NCBI GenBank assembly: GCA_029261835.1
Contig: JAJDAO010000050.1
Span: 186,001 to 250,000 of the forward strand
Length of the DNA: 64,000 nt
From: Deltaproteobacteria bacterium
GTDB taxonomy: Bacteria > Myxococcota_A > UBA9160 > UBA4427
Direction of reading: 5' to 3'
The notes below the pieces were generated by a model. The model was not told the DNA's origin. It searched no databases and saw only the letters and a list, made by a program, of their open reading frames with translations. Made by a program: the position numbers and the translations under genes. Positions 61,351 to 64,000 of the stretch are shown piece by piece; the first letter of the stretch is position 1; each line of letters begins with the position of its first letter.

Positions 61351-62517
61351 ATGAAGCGCAGTCTGATCAATCGCAAGCTGGCAAAGGTCGAGCGAGCCCT
61401 CGACAAGGCCATCGATGCCGCTGAGATTCCCGGAGTCGTGGTGCTCGCGCGGATGCCCAGGGATGGTGAGCTGCTTGAGTACGCTTGGGTGCGAGGTCTG
61501 GCCGTCATGCGCCCTGAGCGGATTCCAATGACTCGGGAGACCCTCTTCGACCTCGCCTCACTCACCAAGAGCATCGCGACCACCACCGCGATCATGTTGC
61601 TGGTGGATGATGGTGTCCTCGAGATCGATGACCCCGTGGCCAAGTATCTGCCGAGCTTTGCCGAGCGGGGCAAGGAAGCGGTGACGGTACGCCATCTTCT
61701 CACTCACTCGTCGGGCCTCAGGCCGTGGCGCGGCTTCCACGAGCTGTTGATTCAGAAGGAGCGCAAGACGGCCGAGCGAATGGTCGGCACGCCCGAGGGC
61801 CGCGAGTGGATCGTGGACCGCGTGCTGCGTTCCGGCCTGGTTCACGCCCCCGGCGAGGCCGCTGTTTACGGCGACCTCGACTTCATCGTCCTCGGCGCTC
61901 TGCTCGAGGCAGTGGCGCGAGTGCCGCTCGATGTCTTCTGCCAGGATCGCATCTTCGGCCCGCTCAGCATGGATGAGACGCGCTTTCTCGCCTTGCCGGT
62001 CGACGGAGCCGAGGCCCCGAGCCTGCCGGAGCCGCTGCGAAGACGAATCGCCGCCAGCGAGAACTGCCCTTGGCGCGAGCGCATCGTCTGGGGTGAGGTG
62101 CACGATCCCAACGCCTTTGCGATGGGCGGTGTTGCGGGGCATGCCGGCCTCTTCTCTACCGCGGGTGACGTGATGAGCTTCGCTCAGGTCTTTCTCGACG
62201 TGTGGCACGGTCGTAGCGACGCGCTGCCGGGTGAAGAGGTGCGTCGCTTCGCCGAGCGCCAGCACGATCCCGAGGGTTCCGATTGGGCCATCGGCTGGGA
62301 TACGCCCTCCCGCACAGGCTCTTCATCGGGGCGATACTTCTCCGAGCGCTCCGTGGGGCACCTCGGCTTCACCGGTACCTCGCTCTGGATCGACCTCGAG
62401 AAGGAGGCGATCGTCGTCATGCTCACCAATCGCACTCACCAGGTGGCCAAGCGCAGCCGCTTCGGCCTGCGGCCGAGGATCCACGATCTCATCATCGAGG
62501 GCCTCACGGCCGGGTGA
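61351..62517 (+). CDS. Serine hydrolase, beta-lactamase/class C PBP-like fold
   Basis: A 388-aa protein of the beta-lactamase-related (PF00144) type. The nucleophile is in LASLTKSIATTTAIM (Ser-X-X-Lys), the second element is VYGDLDFIVLGALLE (Tyr-X-Asp, where Asn is usual) and the third HLGFTGTSLWID. LLTHSSGLRPW and GMFSTA-like GHAGLFSTAGDVM are family marks. There is no signal peptide, so it probably acts in the cytoplasm. Lying between ldcA and mpl, it may trim a peptidoglycan fragment or be an esterase; the exact reaction is unknown. Confidence 0.85.
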   Translation: MKRSLINRKLAKVERALDKAIDAAEIPGVVVLARMPRDGELLEYAWVRGLAVMRPERIPMTRETLFDLASLTKSIATTTAIMLLVDDGVLEIDDPVAKYLPSFAERGKEAVTVRHLLTHSSGLRPWRGFHELLIQKERKTAERMVGTPEGREWIVDRVLRSGLVHAPGEAAVYGDLDFIVLGALLEAVARVPLDVFCQDRIFGPLSMDETRFLALPVDGAEAPSLPEPLRRRIAASENCPWRERIVWGEVHDPNAFAMGGVAGHAGLFSTAGDVMSFAQVFLDVWHGRSDALPGEEVRRFAERQHDPEGSDWAIGWDTPSRTGSSSGRYFSERSVGHLGFTGTSLWIDLEKEAIVVMLTNRTHQVAKRSRFGLRPRIHDLIIEGLTAG

Positions 62518-62522
62518 GGCGG

Positions 62523-63950
62523 ATGAACGAGCTACACCGCGTTCACTTCGTCGCCATCGGAGGGACGGGGATGGGGAGTCTGGCGGGCCTGCTCAAGGCT
62601 CGCGGGTTGGTGGTGACGGGCTCGGATCGCGCCCTCTATCCGCCGATGAGCACGGCGCTCGCGCGCTGGGGTATCGAGGTCGACGAAGGCTTCCGGCCCG
62701 AGAACGTGCTCGAACGGCAGCCCGATCTGGTCGTGATCGGCAACGCCGTGCGGCCGGATAATCCCGAGGCGCAGGCCGCTATTCGGGCCGGGCTGCCCTA
62801 TCGCTCCTTCGCCGACGCGTTGTACGAGCTCGCGATCGCGGACAAGCACTGCATCGCTGTCAGCGGCACTCATGGCAAGACCACCACCACGGCCTTGTGC
62901 GCCTTTCTTCTGAAGGCCACGGGTCGGGATCCGTCGTTCCTGGTCGGTGGCATCAGTCTCGATTTCGACGGCAGCTTCCGTGAAGCCGCGGGTGACCACT
63001 TCGTCGTGGAGGCGGACGAATACGACACCGCCTTCTTCGACAAGACACCCAAGTTCCTTCACTACCACCCGAGGACGTTGATCCTCACTTCAGTCGAGTT
63101 CGACCACGCGGATATCTACCGGGACCTGGCGCACGTGAAGTCGGCCTTTCGCGAACTCGTGGACACGATGCCCGCCGATGGCACTATCGTGGCGGCCTGG
63201 GACCACGACGGAGTACGCGAGGTGGTGTCGGACGCGCGCTGTCGCGTAGTTCGCTATGGCAGCGATGTCGGCGGGGCAGGGCTCGCGCATGACTGGCGCG
63301 CCAGCGATTTCGAGAGTGGACCGGAAGGCACACACTTTCTCGTCTCGTCCCCTGATGGGCAGTCGCTCGCCGTTCGCATGCCGATGTACGGACGATTCAA
63401 TGTCGAGAATACTCTGGCGGCCATCGCGGCTCTCGACGTCGTCGGTGTCTCGCCGGCGCAGTCCGTCGCCGCCCTGCCGGGCTTTCGCGGAGTGAAGCGG
63501 CGCCAGGAGGTGCGGGGCGAGGCGAGAGGCGTGACGGTGATCGACGACTTCGCGCATCATCCCACGGCGGTGGCGGGCTCGATCGAGGCGCTGCGTTCTC
63601 GCTATCCCGGTCGTCGACTCGTTGCGGTCTTCGAGCCTCGAAGCAACACCAGCCGGCGCAGAGTTTTTCAGCGTCAGTACGCCGCCGCGCTCGCAGCCGC
63701 CGATCAGGTGGTGGCGTTGGAGGTACCCGATGAGCCGATCTACAGCGCGACCGGCGACGTGAGCGAGCGCTTCTCCTCTGCCGAGCTCGGCTGCTCCCTG
63801 GCAGAGCGCGATGTTGCGGTCACGATCTTCGCGTCGGTCGACGAGATCGTCGAATACCTGGCAGCGGAGAGTCGGACGGGTGACGTCGTGCTCGTAATGA
63901 GCAACGGCGCCTTTGGCAATATCTGGGAGAAGCTGCTGGCCGCGCTATAG
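62523..63950 (+). CDS. mpl: UDP-MurNAc:L-Ala-gamma-D-Glu-meso-DAP ligase Mpl
   Basis: Mpl attaches recycled murein tripeptide to UDP-MurNAc, bypassing MurC, D and E. The 475-aa Mur ligase has the N-terminal Rossmann part VHFVAIGGTGMGSLAGLLKARG, the ATP loop AVSGTHGKTTTTALCAF, EADEYDTAFFDKTPKFLHYHPRTLILTSVEFDHADIY (an Mpl mark), and DDFAHHPTAVAGSIEALR, VFEPRSNTSRRRVFQ near the end. ATG 62523 follows GTGAGGCGG, five bases after the hydrolase stop. Together with ldcA it shows a peptidoglycan recycling unit and implies meso-DAP in the wall. Confidence 0.95.
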   Translation: MNELHRVHFVAIGGTGMGSLAGLLKARGLVVTGSDRALYPPMSTALARWGIEVDEGFRPENVLERQPDLVVIGNAVRPDNPEAQAAIRAGLPYRSFADALYELAIADKHCIAVSGTHGKTTTTALCAFLLKATGRDPSFLVGGISLDFDGSFREAAGDHFVVEADEYDTAFFDKTPKFLHYHPRTLILTSVEFDHADIYRDLAHVKSAFRELVDTMPADGTIVAAWDHDGVREVVSDARCRVVRYGSDVGGAGLAHDWRASDFESGPEGTHFLVSSPDGQSLAVRMPMYGRFNVENTLAAIAALDVVGVSPAQSVAALPGFRGVKRRQEVRGEARGVTVIDDFAHHPTAVAGSIEALRSRYPGRRLVAVFEPRSNTSRRRVFQRQYAAALAAADQVVALEVPDEPIYSATGDVSERFSSAELGCSLAERDVAVTIFASVDEIVEYLAAESRTGDVVLVMSNGAFGNIWEKLLAAL

Positions 63951-64000
63951 CGAGACGGCGCTGCGTTACCTCCAGAAGTCGCCCACAGCCTGGGGCTCGA

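Overview
The window is a 64 kb, GC-rich chromosomal stretch from a bacterium with two membranes. LolA, BamD, a lipid-A-synthase N-terminal (LAB_N) protein, MltG and Mpl imply an outer membrane and meso-DAP peptidoglycan. The Myxococcus-type PilZ domain, DUF1844, long-form IspG, class I lysyl-tRNA synthetase and a Pup-proteasome in a non-actinobacterial setting point to a deltaproteobacteria-like lineage (Myxococcota, Desulfobacterota or Binatota in the broad sense). That placement is an inference, not a determination. No insertion sequence, prophage or CRISPR array was seen.

Layout. 1-7.2 kb: a truncated gene, a secreted PEGA-like protein, radC, a PilZ protein, ssb, ftsK and lolA. 7.2-14.9 kb: a 0.8 kb non-coding leader, then a complete Pup-proteasome operon (arc/mpa, dop, pup, prcB, prcA, pafA). 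15-17 kb: a membrane coiled-coil protein and mreB. 17-22.8 kb: a corrinoid methyl-transfer island with an FAD oxidoreductase, an MtaA/MtbA-type zinc methyltransferase, a TetR repressor, a 44-aa ORF, a DUF4346-like protein, a corrinoid protein and an MtmB-family methyltransferase that needs no pyrrolysine codon. 23-24.6 kb: class I lysyl-tRNA synthetase. 24.6-29.4 kb (minus strand): a solute-binding protein with two histidine kinases. 29.7-35.5 kb: lipase, LAB_N plus glycosyltransferase, then SCP2, mltG, ruvX and a HEAT-repeat protein on the minus strand. 35.6-46.3 kb: pgpA, cinA, recA, pilT, an SDR, alaS and ispG. 46.3-48.5 kb (minus strand): cvpA, a TPR protein and bamD. 48.6-60.2 kb: CDP-alcohol transferase, DUF1844, ispE, tRNA-Gln, prs, rplY, pth, pdxR-pdxS-pdxT, rpsF-rpsR-rplI and dnaB. 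60.4-63.95 kb: ldcA, a serine hydrolase and mpl, a peptidoglycan-recycling set.

How the genes work together. The proteasome operon carries every part needed to tag (PafA), untag (Dop), unfold (Arc) and degrade (PrcAB) pupylated proteins. Its Pup already ends in Gly-Gly-Glu, so it can be ligated without deamidation. The methyl-transfer island looks like a three-component system: a substrate:corrinoid methyltransferase, a corrinoid protein, and a zinc methyltransferase moving the methyl group to an unknown thiol or pterin acceptor. It sits behind a promoter that overlaps a putative TetR operator. In the MtmB-family enzyme, Gly199 lies where archaeal MtmB has pyrrolysine-202. This is the most unusual system in the window. 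A near-identical 19-bp palindromic element occurs three times, twice containing a gene's stop codon.
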